Below, piece after piece: positions 18,020 to 28,832 of a stretch of 64,000 bases of DNA. Each line of letters begins with the position of its first letter. Within the stretch, counting starts at the first letter, position 1. A program made the translations under genes and the position numbers. Under the pieces are notes generated by a model. That model did no database searches, was not told the DNA's origin, and saw only the letters and a program-made list of their open reading frames with translations. The DNA is from Rhizobium sp. BT03 (GTDB lineage Bacteria > Pseudomonadota > Alphaproteobacteria > Rhizobiales > Rhizobiaceae). The stretch is taken from assembly GCF_030053155.1 (NCBI RefSeq), contig NZ_CP125640.1, positions 1,674,001-1,738,000 on the forward strand. The letters are read 5' to 3'.

Positions 18020-19279
18020 TCAGAACGTCACCTTCTCAAGCGGCGGGCGCCTTGCCTCGAACTCCTTCAGCCTGGCTTCGTTGCGGGCGATGTAACTGCG
18101 ATTGTCGGGAACGGTGAACTGGTTCTTGGCGATCTGGATCTGCAGGATGAAGAGCTCGTCCCAGCGGAAGCCCATTTCCGAGCCGGCCAGGTAGAATTCC
18201 CACATGCGGAAGAACTGCTCGTCGTAAAGCGCCACCGCTTCGGCCTTGCGCGCCACGAAACGCTCGCGCCAATGGCGCAGCGTATAGGCATAATGCATCG
18301 GCAGGATTTCGACGTCCCTGACCAGCAACCCGGCCTTTTCGAGCGGCGGCACGACTTCGCCGACGGAGGGGATGTAGCCGCCGGGGAAAATATACTTCTC
18401 GATGAAGGCGTTGGTGCCGAAGCTCGGCTTCGGGCGGGCGATCGAATGCAGCACCATGACGCCGTTGTCGTCGAGCAGATCGGCTACCTTGCGGAAGAAA
18501 TTGGGGTAATTCCCGATCCCGACATGCTCGAACATGCCGACCGAGACGATGCGGTCGAACTTCCTGCCGGTCATGCTGCGGTAATCCTGCAGCTCGAAGC
18601 GCAGGCGCTCGGCAAGGCCGCGCTTTTCGGCGCGGCTGCGGGAAACCTTGAGCTGCTCTTCGCTGAGCGTAATGCCGGTGAAATCGGCGCCCTCGGTCGC
18701 CTCCGTCAGATACATGCCCATGCCGCCCCAGCCGGAGCCGATTTCCAGGATGCGCTGGTTCGGCTCGAGCAGCAGCTTGGCGGCGATATGGCGTTTCTTG
18801 GCGAGCTGCGCCTCGTCGAGACCGATGCCGGCCGGTTCGAAATAGCCGCAGGAATATTGCCAGTCCTCGTCGAGGAACAGATCGAAGAGCTTGGCCGACA
18901 GGTCGTAATGATGGGCGACATTGTGCTTGTTGCGATTGACCGGCACGCGGCTCTTCAGCTGCTGCCAGGCAATACGGCCGACGAGCAGTGCCGCCATTTT
19001 GAAATCGAAGATTTCATTGGTGGTGTTCTGCTTCACCAGCGACAGGAAATCATAAATATTGCCCTGTTCGAGAATGAACCGTCCCTGCATGTACATTTCG
19101 CCGAGCTTCATCGTCGGGTCGCGGCGGATGGCGTCCTCGGCCTCCTGATCGGCAAGCCGGGCGACCACCATGTCGCCGGTGCCGTCGCCGATCATATAGG
19201 TATCGCCATTGGCAAGGGTAAGTTCCAACGAACCCTTGCGGATGATTTGCTGGACGATCGAAAGGAAAGCCGACGCCAT
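18020..19279 (-). CDS. cfa: Cyclopropane-fatty-acyl-phospholipid synthase
   Basis: A 419-residue SAM-dependent enzyme that adds a methylene bridge to unsaturated acyl chains of membrane phospholipids. The SAM-binding loop LEIGSGWGGMG lies near residue 180. Family blocks HHYDLSAKLFDLFLD, GYIPS and the late RMWEFYLAGSEMGFR are all present. The length fits the alphaproteobacterial form, which is longer than the E. coli enzyme. ATG 19279 has GCGAGG upstream. Rhizobia usually carry two cfa paralogues; only one is in this window. Confidence 0.92.
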   Translation of the reverse strand: MASAFLSIVQQIIRKGSLELTLANGDTYMIGDGTGDMVVARLADQEAEDAIRRDPTMKLGEMYMQGRFILEQGNIYDFLSLVKQNTTNEIFDFKMAALLVGRIAWQQLKSRVPVNRNKHNVAHHYDLSAKLFDLFLDEDWQYSCGYFEPAGIGLDEAQLAKKRHIAAKLLLEPNQRILEIGSGWGGMGMYLTEATEGADFTGITLSEEQLKVSRSRAEKRGLAERLRFELQDYRSMTGRKFDRIVSVGMFEHVGIGNYPNFFRKVADLLDDNGVMVLHSIARPKPSFGTNAFIEKYIFPGGYIPSVGEVVPPLEKAGLLVRDVEILPMHYAYTLRHWRERFVARKAEAVALYDEQFFRMWEFYLAGSEMGFRWDELFILQIQIAKNQFTVPDNRSYIARNEARLKEFEARRPPLEKVTF

Positions 19280-19412
19280 GGACGCCTCGCAAATGTGACA
19301 GGATGGTCACATCAACTTAGGCGATCTCTTTCGCCTTACAAGCGCCGGATTTAGCACTCTCGAAATAACGCTGCCAAATTGTTGCATTTTTGCCGATATG
19401 GCGGCTAAACCC

Positions 19413-21719
19413 TTATTTTCGCTTCATGGCTTCGGCAAGGGCGGCGCCGAAGGCACCCTGACTCTCCGGCTTGGGAGCAGTCGGCCGGCGCTCGTTCTGC
19501 GGCCGTGAGCCCTGGTTTCCGTGAGAATCACCACGCGGCGGTGCGGCAGAACCGTCGTCGCGCTTCATCGACAGAGCGATGCGCTTGCGCTTGGCGTCGA
19601 CCTCGACGACCCGCACCTTGACGACATCGCCGGCCTTCACGACCTCATGCGGATCCTTGACGAAGCGATCGGCCAGCTGCGACACATGCACTAGGCCATC
19701 CTGGTGCACGCCGATATCGACGAAGGCGCCGAAGGCGGCGACGTTGGTCACCGTGCCCTCCAGCATCATGCCGGGCTTGAGGTCGGAAATTTCGTTGACG
19801 CCCTCGGCGAATGTCGCGGTCTTGAAGCTCGGGCGCGGATCGCGGCCGGGCTTTTCCAGTTCCGAGATGATGTCCCTGACGGTCGGCAGACCGAATTTCT
19901 CGTCGATAAACTGGCGCGGATCGACCGATTTCAGCATGGCGCTGTCGCCCATCAGCGCGCGCAGATCCCGGCCGCAGGCGGCGACGATCTTCTTGGCGAC
20001 GCCATAGGCTTCGGGGTGGACCGAGGAGGCATCGAGCGGCTCCTTGCCGTTCGGGATGCGCAGGAAGCCGGCGCATTGCTCGAAGGTGCGGCCGCCGAGC
20101 CGGGCGACCTTCAACAGATCACGGCGCGTCTCGAAACGGCCCTCGCTGTCGCGGTGGCGGACGATGGCGTCGGCGATCGAGGGCCCAAGGCCGGAGACAC
20201 GGGCGAGCAGCGGCGCCGACGCCGTGTTGAGATCGACGCCGACGGCATTCACCGCGTCTTCGACCACCGCATCGAGCGAACGCGACAGCTTCTGCTGGTC
20301 GACGTCGTGCTGATACTGGCCGACGCCGATCGACTTCGGCTCGATCTTGACGAGTTCGGCGAGCGGATCCTGCAGACGCCGCGCAATCGAGACGGCGCCG
20401 CGCAGCGACACGTCGAGATCGGGAAACTCGGCCGCTGCGGTTGCCGAAGCGGAATAGACCGAGGCGCCGGCTTCCGAGACGATGACCTTGGTGGGCTTCG
20501 GCGCCGGCAGTTCGGCCAGCATGTCGGCCACCAGCTTTTCGGTCTCGCGGCTGCCGGTGCCGTTGCCGATCGAAATCAGCTCGACATTGTGCTTGCGGAT
20601 CAGCGAGGCGACCTCGACCTGCGCGCCGCGCACGTCGTTCCGCGGCTGGAAGGGATAGACCGTCGATGTCGCCACCACCTTGCCGGTGCCGTCGACGACG
20701 GCGACCTTGACGCCGGTGCGGATGCCGGGGTCGAGGCCCATCGTGGCGCGCGAGCCGGCGGGTGCGGCGAGCAGCAGGTCCTTGAGATTGCGGGCAAAGA
20801 CATGGATCGCCTCCTCTTCCGCCCTTTCGCGCAGCTCCCGCATCAGGTCGAGCGATAGCGACATGGAAAGCTTGACGCGCCAGGTCCAGCTGGCGACCTC
20901 CATCAGCCAGCGGTCGCCGGGGCGGCTTGTCCCGATCTCATAGGCCGTGGCGATCATGCGTTCGACCGGCTTGTTCGGCGAGGCGGTCTCGGCGTCGGCC
21001 TCGATCGTCAGCGTCAGCACCTCCTCGTTCCAGCCGCGCAGCATGGCGAGCGCGCGGTGGCCGGGGGCACTCGCCCAGCGTTCGGAATGGTCGAAATAAT
21101 CTGAAAATTTTTCGCCCGCCGCCTGTTTGCCGTCGACGACCTTGGCTTTCAGCAGCGACGCCTGGCGCATATGGGCGCGCAATCTGCCGAGCAGGTCGGC
21201 ATTTTCGGCAATGCCTTCGGCGATAATGTCACGCGCGCCTTCGAGCGCCGTCTTCACATCGACGACATCAGCGGTGATGAAGCCTTCGGCGAGCACCGCC
21301 GGCTCCCTGATGCGCTCGGCAAGGATCGCCTCGGCAAGCGGGCCGAGGCCGCGTTCGCGGGCAATTTCAGCGCGGGTGCGCCGCTTCGGCTTATAGGGCA
21401 GATAAAGGTCTTCGAGCTCGGCCTTGGTTTCGGCGCCGGCCACTTTGCCCATCAGCTCGTCGGTCATCTTGCCCTGGCCGGTGATCGATTCGACGATCGC
21501 GGCGCGCCGGGCTTCGAGTTCACGCAGATAGACCAGCCGTTCGGCCAGATTGCGCAGCTGCGTATCATCAAGCCCGCCCGTCACTTCCTTGCGGTAGCGG
21601 GCGATGAAAGGCACGGTGGCGCCTTCGTCGAGCAGCTCGATGGCGGCTTTGGCCTGTTCGGGCCGGGCATTGATTTCGGCCGAGATGCGGGCTGCGAGAA
21701 AACGGAGGTCAGCGGCCAT
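19413..21719 (-). CDS. tex: Tex-family RNA-binding transcription accessory protein
   Basis: A 768-residue protein with the Tex architecture. The N-terminal helical region contains [21 protein letters not shown] YqgF-like domain ([17 protein letters not shown]) begins near residue 325. Helix-hairpin-helix segments ([30 protein letters not shown]) follow. An S1 RNA-binding domain ([29 protein letters not shown]) lies near residue 650. A basic, low-complexity tail ends the protein. Family members affect transcription and RNA turnover. ATG 21719 is supported by AGGAAA upstream and by conservation of MAADLRF-type starts; an upstream ATG at 21788 is less likely. Confidence 0.95.
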   Translation of the reverse strand: MAADLRFLAARISAEINARPEQAKAAIELLDEGATVPFIARYRKEVTGGLDDTQLRNLAERLVYLRELEARRAAIVESITGQGKMTDELMGKVAGAETKAELEDLYLPYKPKRRTRAEIARERGLGPLAEAILAERIREPAVLAEGFITADVVDVKTALEGARDIIAEGIAENADLLGRLRAHMRQASLLKAKVVDGKQAAGEKFSDYFDHSERWASAPGHRALAMLRGWNEEVLTLTIEADAETASPNKPVERMIATAYEIGTSRPGDRWLMEVASWTWRVKLSMSLSLDLMRELRERAEEEAIHVFARNLKDLLLAAPAGSRATMGLDPGIRTGVKVAVVDGTGKVVATSTVYPFQPRNDVRGAQVEVASLIRKHNVELISIGNGTGSRETEKLVADMLAELPAPKPTKVIVSEAGASVYSASATAAAEFPDLDVSLRGAVSIARRLQDPLAELVKIEPKSIGVGQYQHDVDQQKLSRSLDAVVEDAVNAVGVDLNTASAPLLARVSGLGPSIADAIVRHRDSEGRFETRRDLLKVARLGGRTFEQCAGFLRIPNGKEPLDASSVHPEAYGVAKKIVAACGRDLRALMGDSAMLKSVDPRQFIDEKFGLPTVRDIISELEKPGRDPRPSFKTATFAEGVNEISDLKPGMMLEGTVTNVAAFGAFVDIGVHQDGLVHVSQLADRFVKDPHEVVKAGDVVKVRVVEVDAKRKRIALSMKRDDGSAAPPRGDSHGNQGSRPQNERRPTAPKPESQGAFGAALAEAMKRK

Positions 21720-21845
21720 AGGGTTTCCTGGGGATTTCCTGTTTCGACGAAAGTTGCGGGACCATAGCGGCGAAAAGCGGCAAGGCAATGCCCGACTGTG
21801 GTTTTCACAGCGGAAGTTGAAGGATGGAGGATCATCGCCATTGTG

Positions 21846-22024
21846 CCGCGTGGCCCCCTCATCCGACCCGACGGGCCACCTTCTCCCCGCTGGGGAGAAA
21901 AGGGGAGCAAGCGCTTGCCTCTCTTTCCACTGCAGACGTTTCTAGGAAAAGAGACGTTGCCACGATTCCCCTTCTCCCCAGCGGGGAGAAGATGCCGGCA
22001 GGCAGATGAGGGGGCCATGCGGCA
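21846..22024. repeat. RIME-like mosaic repeat (family A, copy 4)
   Basis: The outer arms GCGTGGCCCCCTCATC and GATGAGGGGGCCATGCGGC are inverted. Inside lie two CTCCCC/GGGGAG hairpins around a 50-bp core. It fills the divergent tex-glyS gap (21720-22152), so the promoters must lie on its edges. Confidence 0.77.
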
Positions 22025-22152
22025 ACACGCCTGCCAGGTCGCCCCACCCCATCGCCCTCTTCCGTTTTTGCGGTTGTGCAGATGCGGCATTCTTTGATAG
22101 CAGAAGCAACGTTTTGGATCGCCCTGCCCGCGGGCGCAAGGAAAAGAGTGAC

Positions 22153-24267
22153 ATGCCAAACCTTCTTCTCGAACTCCGCTCCGAAGAGATTCCGGCCCGC
22201 ATGCAGCGCAAGGCTGCCGGCGACCTGAAGAAGCTCGTCACCGATGCGCTTGTCGAAGCGGGTCTGTCCTATGAAGGCGCGCGCGAATATTGGACGCCGC
22301 GGCGGCTGGCGCTCGACATTCATGGCCTGACGGCGCGCTCGGCCGATGTGCGCGAGGAGCGCAAGGGGCCGCGCACCGACGCCAACGAGAAGGCGATCGA
22401 AGGTTTTCTGCGCGGCGCCGGCCTTTCGTCGGTTTCCGAGGCGCAGGTGGTCAGCGATCCGAAGAAGGGCGATTTCTACGTCGCGGTCATTTCGAAGCCC
22501 GGCCGCGCGGCCGAAGAAATCGTCGCCGAGGTAATGCCCGGCATCATCCGCGATTTTCCCTGGCCGAAGTCGATGCGCTGGGGCAAGGCCTCCTCCGCGC
22601 CGGGGGCGCTGCGCTGGGTGCGGCCGCTGCAGTCGATCGTCTGCACCTTCGGGCCCGAGCATGAGGAAACCGTCGTCATCCCCTTCGAGATCGACGGCAT
22701 CACCGCCTCAAACGTCACCTACGGCCATCGCTTCCATGCGCCCGAGGCGATCACCGTCCGCCGGTTCGACGATTATGCCGCGAGCCTGGAAAAGGCAAAG
22801 GTCATCCTCGATGCCGAGCGGCGCAAGGACATCATCCTGCATGACGCCCGCGACATCGCCTTCGCCAACGGGCTGGAGCTTGTCGAAGACGAGGGCCTGC
22901 TGGAGGAAGTCTCCGGCCTCGTCGAATGGCCGCAGGTGCTGATGGGGTCCTTCGAGGAGGATTACCTGTCGATCCCCTCCGAGATCATCCGGCTGACCAT
23001 CAAAACCAATCAGAAGTGCTTCGTCACGCGCAAGCAGGGCGAGGACACGCTGTCGAACCGGTTCATCCTCGTCTCCAACATCCAGGCGCATGACGGCGGC
23101 AAGGAAATCGTCCACGGCAACGGCAAGGTGGTGCGGGCCCGGCTTTCGGACGCGCTGCATTTCTGGAAGCGCGATCAGGGCGACCTGCCGGATCTGGAGA
23201 CGCTGACGGCGTCGGCCGCAAAATTCGGCCTCGACCTGCAGAAACCGCTCGACCAGCGTATGGCCAAGCTCGATGCGCTCGACGTGACCTTCCATGCCAA
23301 GCTCGGCACGCAGGGCGCACGCGTCGCCCGCATCCGCGTGCTGGCGGAGGAACTGGCAAGGACCACCGGCGCGGATGCGGCCCTCACCGATCGTGCCGCC
23401 GTGCTCGCCAAGGCCGATCTGCGCACCGAAGCGGTCGGCGAATTCCCGGAGCTGCAGGGCTTGATGGGCCGCAAATATGCGGCGCTGCAGGGTGAAAACG
23501 CCTCTGTCGCCGCAGCGGTCGAGGACCACTACAAGCCGCAGGGCCCGTCCGACCGGGTGCCGGAGGACAAGGTGGCGATCACGCTGGCGCTTGCCGACAA
23601 GCTGGATACGCTGACAGGCTTCTGGGCGATCGACGAAAAGCCGACCGGCTCCAAGGACCCGTTTGCGCTGCGGCGGGCAGCCCTCGGCGTCGTCCGGATC
23701 CTGCTGGAGCGAAGGGTCCGCCTGCCGCTTCTGGCGACCACCAGGGATGGCGATCTGCTCTCCTTCTTCCACGACCGTCTCAAGGTCTATCTGCGCGATC
23801 AGGGCGCTCGCCACGATCTGATCGACGCTGTGCTGACGCCGGATGCCGACGACCTGCTGATGGTGGCGCGCCGCGTCGAAGCGCTGACGGCCTTCATCAC
23901 CTCCGAGGACGGCAAGAACCTGCTTGCCGGCACCAAGCGCGCAACGCAGCTGCTCGCCGCCGAGGAAAAGAAGGGCACGGTCATCGCCGACGGCGTTTCG
24001 CCGGCACTCCTGAAGCTCGACGCCGAGAAGGAGCTGTTTGCCGCCATCTCAAGCGCCTCGAAGGATGCTGCGGAGGCTGTCGCCGGAGAAGATTTCCGCT
24101 CGGCGATGGAAGCGCTCTCCAAGCTGCGCGGCCCGGTCGACCGCTTCTTCGAAGACGTGCTCGTCAACGACGAAGACGCCGCCATCCGCGCCAACCGCCT
24201 CGCTTTGCTGCGGCTGATCCGCGAAGCGACGGGAACGGTGGCGGATTTCTCGAAGATTTCGGGGTGA
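22153..24267 (+). CDS. glyS: Glycine-tRNA ligase beta subunit
   Basis: A 704-residue beta chain of the heterotetrameric (alpha2beta2) bacterial glycyl-tRNA synthetase. It starts with the family N-terminus [18 protein letters not shown]. It contains [18 protein letters not shown]-equivalent SMRWGK and a C-terminal helical anticodon-binding region. ATG 22153 fits that start; the open frame continues further upstream through a repeat and is not coding. The alpha subunit gene glyQ is on the opposite strand at 34726-35682, about 10 kb away, so the two are not one operon. Confidence 0.96.
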   Translation: MPNLLLELRSEEIPARMQRKAAGDLKKLVTDALVEAGLSYEGAREYWTPRRLALDIHGLTARSADVREERKGPRTDANEKAIEGFLRGAGLSSVSEAQVVSDPKKGDFYVAVISKPGRAAEEIVAEVMPGIIRDFPWPKSMRWGKASSAPGALRWVRPLQSIVCTFGPEHEETVVIPFEIDGITASNVTYGHRFHAPEAITVRRFDDYAASLEKAKVILDAERRKDIILHDARDIAFANGLELVEDEGLLEEVSGLVEWPQVLMGSFEEDYLSIPSEIIRLTIKTNQKCFVTRKQGEDTLSNRFILVSNIQAHDGGKEIVHGNGKVVRARLSDALHFWKRDQGDLPDLETLTASAAKFGLDLQKPLDQRMAKLDALDVTFHAKLGTQGARVARIRVLAEELARTTGADAALTDRAAVLAKADLRTEAVGEFPELQGLMGRKYAALQGENASVAAAVEDHYKPQGPSDRVPEDKVAITLALADKLDTLTGFWAIDEKPTGSKDPFALRRAALGVVRILLERRVRLPLLATTRDGDLLSFFHDRLKVYLRDQGARHDLIDAVLTPDADDLLMVARRVEALTAFITSEDGKNLLAGTKRATQLLAAEEKKGTVIADGVSPALLKLDAEKELFAAISSASKDAAEAVAGEDFRSAMEALSKLRGPVDRFFEDVLVNDEDAAIRANRLALLRLIREATGTVADFSKISG

Positions 24268-24317
24268 GAGCCGGGTTTCGGCTGGGTGCTTGAGGGTGAC
24301 GCAGCGCTTGCGGCCGT

Positions 24318-24534
24318 GGGTCCTCGGGTCAAGCCCGAGGACGACGGAGGGTGGGGAAGCCTCTGTGGCAAGGGCTGCAAGCGCGTGGTGATTTTGTAGA
24401 AATTGCCGCCTATTATTTTACGCGATCCCCACGCAAAGCCGCCTACGCATTTTGCTGGAATCGATCCAGGCGTCTCGCCTCCTGCCGATCGCGCGCCCCA
24501 CTCTCCGTCATACTCGGGCTTGACCCGAGTATCC
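24318..24534. repeat. Paired hairpin element (family D, copy 2)
   Basis: GTCCTCGGG..CCCGAGGAC (24320-24342) and ACTCGGG..CCCGAGT (24512-24530) are hairpins in opposite orientation. Both are joined to the ACGGAGGGTGGGG or CCCCACTCTCCGT module also seen at 5024-5113. The element lies in the convergent gap between glyS and the chemotaxis receptor gene. Confidence 0.65.
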
Positions 24535-24580
24535 ATGCCGCACGCGCTCCGCATGACTTTTGGCTGGGGTCGCCTTTCAA

Positions 24581-24618
24581 AACAACACGGCCGCCGGAGA
24601 ACCGACGGCCGTGTTGTT
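24581..24618 (-). terminator. Terminator hairpin for the chemotaxis receptor gene
   Basis: A perfect 13-bp stem: AACAACACGGCCG (24581-24593) pairs with CGGCCGTGTTGTT (24606-24618), with a 12-base loop. Read on the minus strand, the stem ends in a TTGTTTTG run, 30 bp after the receptor stop. Confidence 0.75.
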
Positions 24619-24648
24619 GCATACGAATGCCTGTCATCCCCGCGCCGT

Positions 24649-26466
24649 TTAAGCAGCGCGGCGACCCTGATGCGTGGCCGGGGCAGCGCCGCTGACGCGG
24701 AAGCCGCGGATGAGGTCGATCAGTTCGTCGGTGTCGCTGGCGAGCGTTTCGGCCGATGCCGTGGTTTCCTCGGCCATGGCGGCGTTCTGCTGGGTGGCAG
24801 CGTCGAGCTGGTTCATCGACGATGAGATCGAGCGCAGCGTCGTGTCCTGTTCCGAGGCGCTGTGGGCGATCTTGGCGACGATTTCGTTGGCGGCCTTGAT
24901 CTGGTCGGAGATGCGCTTCAGCGCCTCGCCGGCCTCGCCGACCAGGCGGACGCCATGGTCGACCTGGCTGGAGGAGCGGGCGATCTGGTCCTTGATCTCC
25001 TTGGCGGCAGCGGCGGAGCGCTGGGCAAGCTCGCGCACCTCCTGGGCGACGACCGCAAACCCCTTGCCGGATTCGCCGGCGCGGGCCGCCTCGACGCCGG
25101 CATTCAGCGCCAGCAGGTTGGTCTGGAAGGCGATCTCGTCGATGACGCCGATGATCTTGGTGATCTCCGACGACGACTTCTCGATGCCGCTCATCGCTTC
25201 GATCGCCTGGCCGACGATCGCATCGCTGTGGGTGGCCTCGGTGCTGACGGAGTGGACGCGCTTGCTCGCCTCATGGGCGCCATCAGCCGTCTGGCGGACG
25301 GCGACGGTGAGTTCGTCGAGTGCGGCGGAAGTTTCCTCCAGGCTCGCGGCCTGGCGCTCGGTGCGCTGCGACAGCTCGTTGGAGGCGCGGCGGATCTCTT
25401 CCTTGCTGGTGCCGATATCGCTGCCCTTGGCGCTGACCTTGGCCATGGCGGCTTCGAGATGCGACAATGCATCGTTGAAGTTGTCGCGCAGGGCGGCATA
25501 TTTCTGGCCGAGATCGGCGCAGCGCACGGTGAGGTCGCCGCGGGCGATCATCTCCAGCGCCTGGCCGATCGTCGCCACCACACGGGCCTGCAGGGCTGTC
25601 TCGTCCTGCTGCTGGCGCTGATTGTTTTCGCGCTCGTTTTCCAGCGCCAGCTGCTGGGCCGCCTCGCGATCGGACATCTGATGGCGTTCGCGGATCTTTT
25701 CCTGCAGCGACTGCGTGGCTTTCGCCATCATGCCGACTTCATTGTTCATGGTCGTATGCGGGATGGCAATGGAAACGTCCTCTTCGGCGACAGCCTTCAG
25801 CGCGGCGTGGACGTTGTTGAGAGGCCCCGATATGCCGCGGATGACGACGTAGGCGGCCGCCATGGCAAGGAAGAACAGAACGATGCTGCCGGAGAGCGCG
25901 GTCAGGATCGTGCTGTCTATCTGCGCATCGAGATCGTCCATGTAGACGCCGGTGACGACGACGACTTTCCAGGGGTCGAAGGCCTGCCCATAGGCCGTTT
26001 TGCGGTAATCGCCGGCCGGCTGGCCCGGTTTGCTGGTGGAATAAAATTCGACGAGACCGCCGCCCTGCTGGCCGAGCTTGACCAGTTCTTCGCGATAGAG
26101 CTTGCCCTTGCTGTCCGCCTGCCCCTTCAGGTTCTGCCCGACTTTCGCGGCGTCGTAGTGAAACATCATCTGGACATCGTAGCTATAGCCGAAGAAATAG
26201 CCGTCCGGATCGTATTTCATTCCGTTGACGGTGGCATAGGCCTGCTTCTGGGCATCCTCCAGAGTCATTTCGCCCGCGGTGACCTTGGCCTGGTAAAGCT
26301 TGAGAACGGAGACGGCCGACTGAACCTCGGCGCGGAGCATGTCATAACGCTCCTTGTAGATCGCATCGACCGAGGAGCGGATCTGCAGGGAGGTGGCGAC
26401 CGCAAAGGCGATCATCAGGCCGACGACCAGCAATACAAGCTGCTTCGATATTTTCAGATTTTTCAT
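24649..26466 (-). CDS. Methyl-accepting chemotaxis protein with Cache sensor
   Basis: A 605-residue receptor. TM1 is at residues about 9-28 (LVLLVVGLMIAFAVA). A periplasmic single-Cache-type domain of about 160 residues follows (YDPDGYFFGYSYDVQMMFH, WKVVVVTGVYMDD). TM2 (SIVLFFLAMAAAYVV) and a HAMP region come next. The cytoplasmic signalling domain has the hairpin tip GFAVVAQEVRELAQRSA. ATG 26466 has GAGG four bases away and is preferred over ATG 26538. The C-terminus (HQGRRAA) lacks an obvious NWETF-like CheR tether. The ligand is unknown; small organic acids are common for this Cache type. Confidence 0.93.
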   Translation of the reverse strand: MKNLKISKQLVLLVVGLMIAFAVATSLQIRSSVDAIYKERYDMLRAEVQSAVSVLKLYQAKVTAGEMTLEDAQKQAYATVNGMKYDPDGYFFGYSYDVQMMFHYDAAKVGQNLKGQADSKGKLYREELVKLGQQGGGLVEFYSTSKPGQPAGDYRKTAYGQAFDPWKVVVVTGVYMDDLDAQIDSTILTALSGSIVLFFLAMAAAYVVIRGISGPLNNVHAALKAVAEEDVSIAIPHTTMNNEVGMMAKATQSLQEKIRERHQMSDREAAQQLALENERENNQRQQQDETALQARVVATIGQALEMIARGDLTVRCADLGQKYAALRDNFNDALSHLEAAMAKVSAKGSDIGTSKEEIRRASNELSQRTERQAASLEETSAALDELTVAVRQTADGAHEASKRVHSVSTEATHSDAIVGQAIEAMSGIEKSSSEITKIIGVIDEIAFQTNLLALNAGVEAARAGESGKGFAVVAQEVRELAQRSAAAAKEIKDQIARSSSQVDHGVRLVGEAGEALKRISDQIKAANEIVAKIAHSASEQDTTLRSISSSMNQLDAATQQNAAMAEETTASAETLASDTDELIDLIRGFRVSGAAPATHQGRRAA

Positions 26467-26826
26467 GACGCCTCGCAACGGGAATGGTGGGTGCATTCCG
26501 GCGCGGTCTTCTACCGCCTGTGCGAGCGCGCCAAACAAGACGACGCGTCTACCGCTGCTAAAAACAACATGCTGCGACCGGGTAAGTAACCATTAACGCT
26601 CACCCCATAAGAAATCTTTAATTTAGCTGTTCTCGACGGGGCTTTCCCTAAAAATCCAGGGGTAAAATTGCATTCGATTTTACCTGCCGTCAAAACGTGA
26701 ATGCACCCTCGCTGCTCATCGAGGGTGCATTCGGTCCACCGGTGGTGGAACCCCAAACGATCGAAACCTTGATCAGGCGGGGGCAGGGAACTTTGTCTTC
26801 AAGCCGGACGCAAAACGGGAATTGTT
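26467..26826. promoter_or_regulatory. Upstream region of the receptor gene with two hairpins
   Basis: GGTAAAAT..ATTTTACC (26661-26684, loop of 8) and a perfect 13-bp stem GAATGCACCCTCG..CGAGGGTGCATTC (26699-26732, loop of 8) sit between the HPE1-like gene and the receptor gene. Both genes are on the minus strand. The second hairpin lies about 95 bp past the HPE1-like stop and lacks a T-tract on the minus strand. Confidence 0.5.
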
Positions 26827-27288
26827 TCAGAAACGCAGCTCGAATTCGGAAACGTTCAGCGCTGCCGGTTGTTCCGCCATGCCGGCCACAACAGGCTTGG
26901 CATCGCCGCCGATGACGGCCGCGGTGGTCGCGCTCATATCGATGCCATCCGCGGAAGGGGCTGAAGGCGTGGCGGCGATCATTGCTTCCGGGGTCGCCTT
27001 GCTGACGAAGACGACGGGCGAGCCGCCCATCCAGCCTTCGGTGCGATAGATCTTCTTTTCGCCGCCGACATCGCGGACTTCGCTCGCCTGGAGGACGCCG
27101 GGCTTCAACTCCGGCACCGTATAATCCTTCTTGACGAGTTCGGCCTGGAGCGGCGGGCAATCGGCACAGCGTTCGGTGACGATGCTGCCGTCAGTCCGCG
27201 GCGCGGTCTTGCCGACCACCTCGATCGAGGATGCCATTGCCGACCCTGCCATCAGCAGGATTGCCGCACCGAGGAAAATCTGACGCAT
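26827..27288 (-). CDS. Exported protein with HPE1-like domain
   Basis: A 153-residue protein with a signal peptide (MRQIFLGAAILLMAGSAMA) and a conserved core: GSIVTERCADCPPLQ, then YTVPELKPG, then KIYRTEGWMGGSPVVFVSK. From memory this matches rhizobial proteins annotated as plant virulence effector HPE1-like domain proteins, a label by similarity. The CxxC pair could form a disulfide in the periplasm. ATG 27288 has GGAGG seven bases upstream; a TTG directly before it is ignored. The role is not established. Confidence 0.75.
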   Translation of the reverse strand: MRQIFLGAAILLMAGSAMASSIEVVGKTAPRTDGSIVTERCADCPPLQAELVKKDYTVPELKPGVLQASEVRDVGGEKKIYRTEGWMGGSPVVFVSKATPEAMIAATPSAPSADGIDMSATTAAVIGGDAKPVVAGMAEQPAALNVSEFELRF

Positions 27289-27388
27289 CAACGCACCTCC
27301 GTCTTACCGTAGGAGCGGTATAGCGCAGCTTTGTTTCCATCCCGTCAGGGGAAAAGGTAAAATTTTAAAGAACGCGGCAATTTATACT

Positions 27389-27490
27389 CTACAGCGCCGC
27401 GCGTCTTTTCAGACGCGCAAAGGACGCTGTAGCACTCTGAATGCTGCATAATTTTGTCCTTAAATCGATTCCGATTTAAGGAATTATGCA
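27389..27490. repeat. Two-hairpin palindromic element (family C, copy 1)
   Basis: CTACAGCG..CGCTGTAG encloses GCGCGTCTTTTCAGACGCGC, followed by ATGCTGCATAATT...AATTATGCA. A close copy is at 57115-57219. Its last seven bases overlap the purD stop codon. Confidence 0.85.
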
Positions 27491-28767
27491 GTGCCTGCGG
27501 CCGTTTCGCGCTCGATCGCCCGCCAGCCGATGTCGCGCCTGGAGAAGCCGTTTTCCCACGTCACCCTGTCGAGCAGCGCATAGGCGCGGTCCTTGGCCTC
27601 GGCGACCGTGCCGCCTGACGCGGTGACGTTCAGCACGCGGCCGCCGGTCGCAACCAGTGCGCCATCCTTCAAACCCGTGCCGGCATGAAACACCTTCTCA
27701 CCCTCGCCTGCCTCAGGCAGCGAGAGGATCGGCGTGTTCTTTTCATAGGCGGCGGGATAGCCCTTCGAGGCCATGACGACGGTGAGGGCCGGATCGTCGC
27801 TCCATTCGGCGCTCACCTGGTCGAGCGTGCCGTTGGCGGTGGCCAGCAGCAGCGGCAGCAGATCGCTCTTCAGCCGCATCATCATCACCTGGCATTCGGG
27901 ATCGCCGAAGCGGACATTGTATTCGATGAGTTCCGGCCCCTTCTCCGTAATCATCAGCCCGGCGAAGAACACGCCGGAGAAGGGATGACCGCTCTCGGCC
28001 ATGCCGCGGATCGTCGGCTCGATGATTTCCTTCATGGTGCGCTCGACCATTTCGGCGGTCATGACCGGCGCCGGCGAATAGGCGCCCATGCCGCCGGTGT
28101 TGACGCCGGTATCGCCCTCGCCCACCCGTTTGTGATCCTGGGCGGTTGCGAGCGGCAGCGCGTTCTTCCCGTCGCAGAGGCAGAAGAAACTCGCCTCCTC
28201 GCCGTCGAGATAGGCTTCGACGACGACTTCGGCGCCGGCGGCGCCAAAGGCGCCCTCGAAGCAGTCGTCGACCGCGGCCAAGGCTTCATCCAGCGTCATC
28301 GCCACCGTCACGCCCTTGCCGGCGGCAAGCCCGTCGGCCTTGACGACGATCGGCGCGCCCTGATCGCGAATATAGGCTTTGGCCTTCGGCGCATTGTTGA
28401 AGCGCTGATAGGCGCCTGTGGGAATGCCGTAGCGGGCGCAGATATCCTTGGTGAAGCCCTTGGAGCCCTCGAGCTGGGCGGCAGCGGCGGAGGGACCGAA
28501 GACCGTCAGGCCATCGGCGCGCAAGCGGTCGGCAAGGCCGGCGACCAGCGGCGCTTCCGGGCCGACGACGACGAAATCGATCGCCTTCTCCTTGCAGAAA
28601 GCGGCGACCGCTTCATGATCCTCGGTATTGATGGGCACGAGGACGGCGTGTTCGCCAATGCCGGGATTGCCGGGTGCGGCATAGAATTCGCTCAGCAACG
28701 GCGATTGCGCCAGCTTCCAGGCGAGCGCATGCTCGCGTCCGCCCGATCCGATCAACAGAACCTTCAT
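27484..28767 (-). CDS. purD: Phosphoribosylamine-glycine ligase
   Basis: A 427-residue GAR synthetase of purine synthesis, joining glycine to 5-phosphoribosylamine with ATP. N-terminal motifs [18 protein letters not shown] and APGNPGIG are diagnostic. The ATP-grasp region ([26 protein letters not shown]) is complete. ATG 28767 has AAGGAAAGGG upstream. The TAA stop and the preceding Ala-Thr codons fall in the edge of a family C repeat. The first codon is 66 bp downstream of the DUF2207 gene end on the same strand. Confidence 0.96.
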   Translation of the reverse strand: MKVLLIGSGGREHALAWKLAQSPLLSEFYAAPGNPGIGEHAVLVPINTEDHEAVAAFCKEKAIDFVVVGPEAPLVAGLADRLRADGLTVFGPSAAAAQLEGSKGFTKDICARYGIPTGAYQRFNNAPKAKAYIRDQGAPIVVKADGLAAGKGVTVAMTLDEALAAVDDCFEGAFGAAGAEVVVEAYLDGEEASFFCLCDGKNALPLATAQDHKRVGEGDTGVNTGGMGAYSPAPVMTAEMVERTMKEIIEPTIRGMAESGHPFSGVFFAGLMITEKGPELIEYNVRFGDPECQVMMMRLKSDLLPLLLATANGTLDQVSAEWSDDPALTVVMASKGYPAAYEKNTPILSLPEAGEGEKVFHAGTGLKDGALVATGGRVLNVTASGGTVAEAKDRAYALLDRVTWENGFSRRDIGWRAIERETAAGTA

Positions 28768-28832
28768 GCGCCACCCTTTCCTTTTGCCTCTGGCGGTTAA
28801 GGGCCAAGGGCCGAAAGGTCAAGCGGGAAAGC

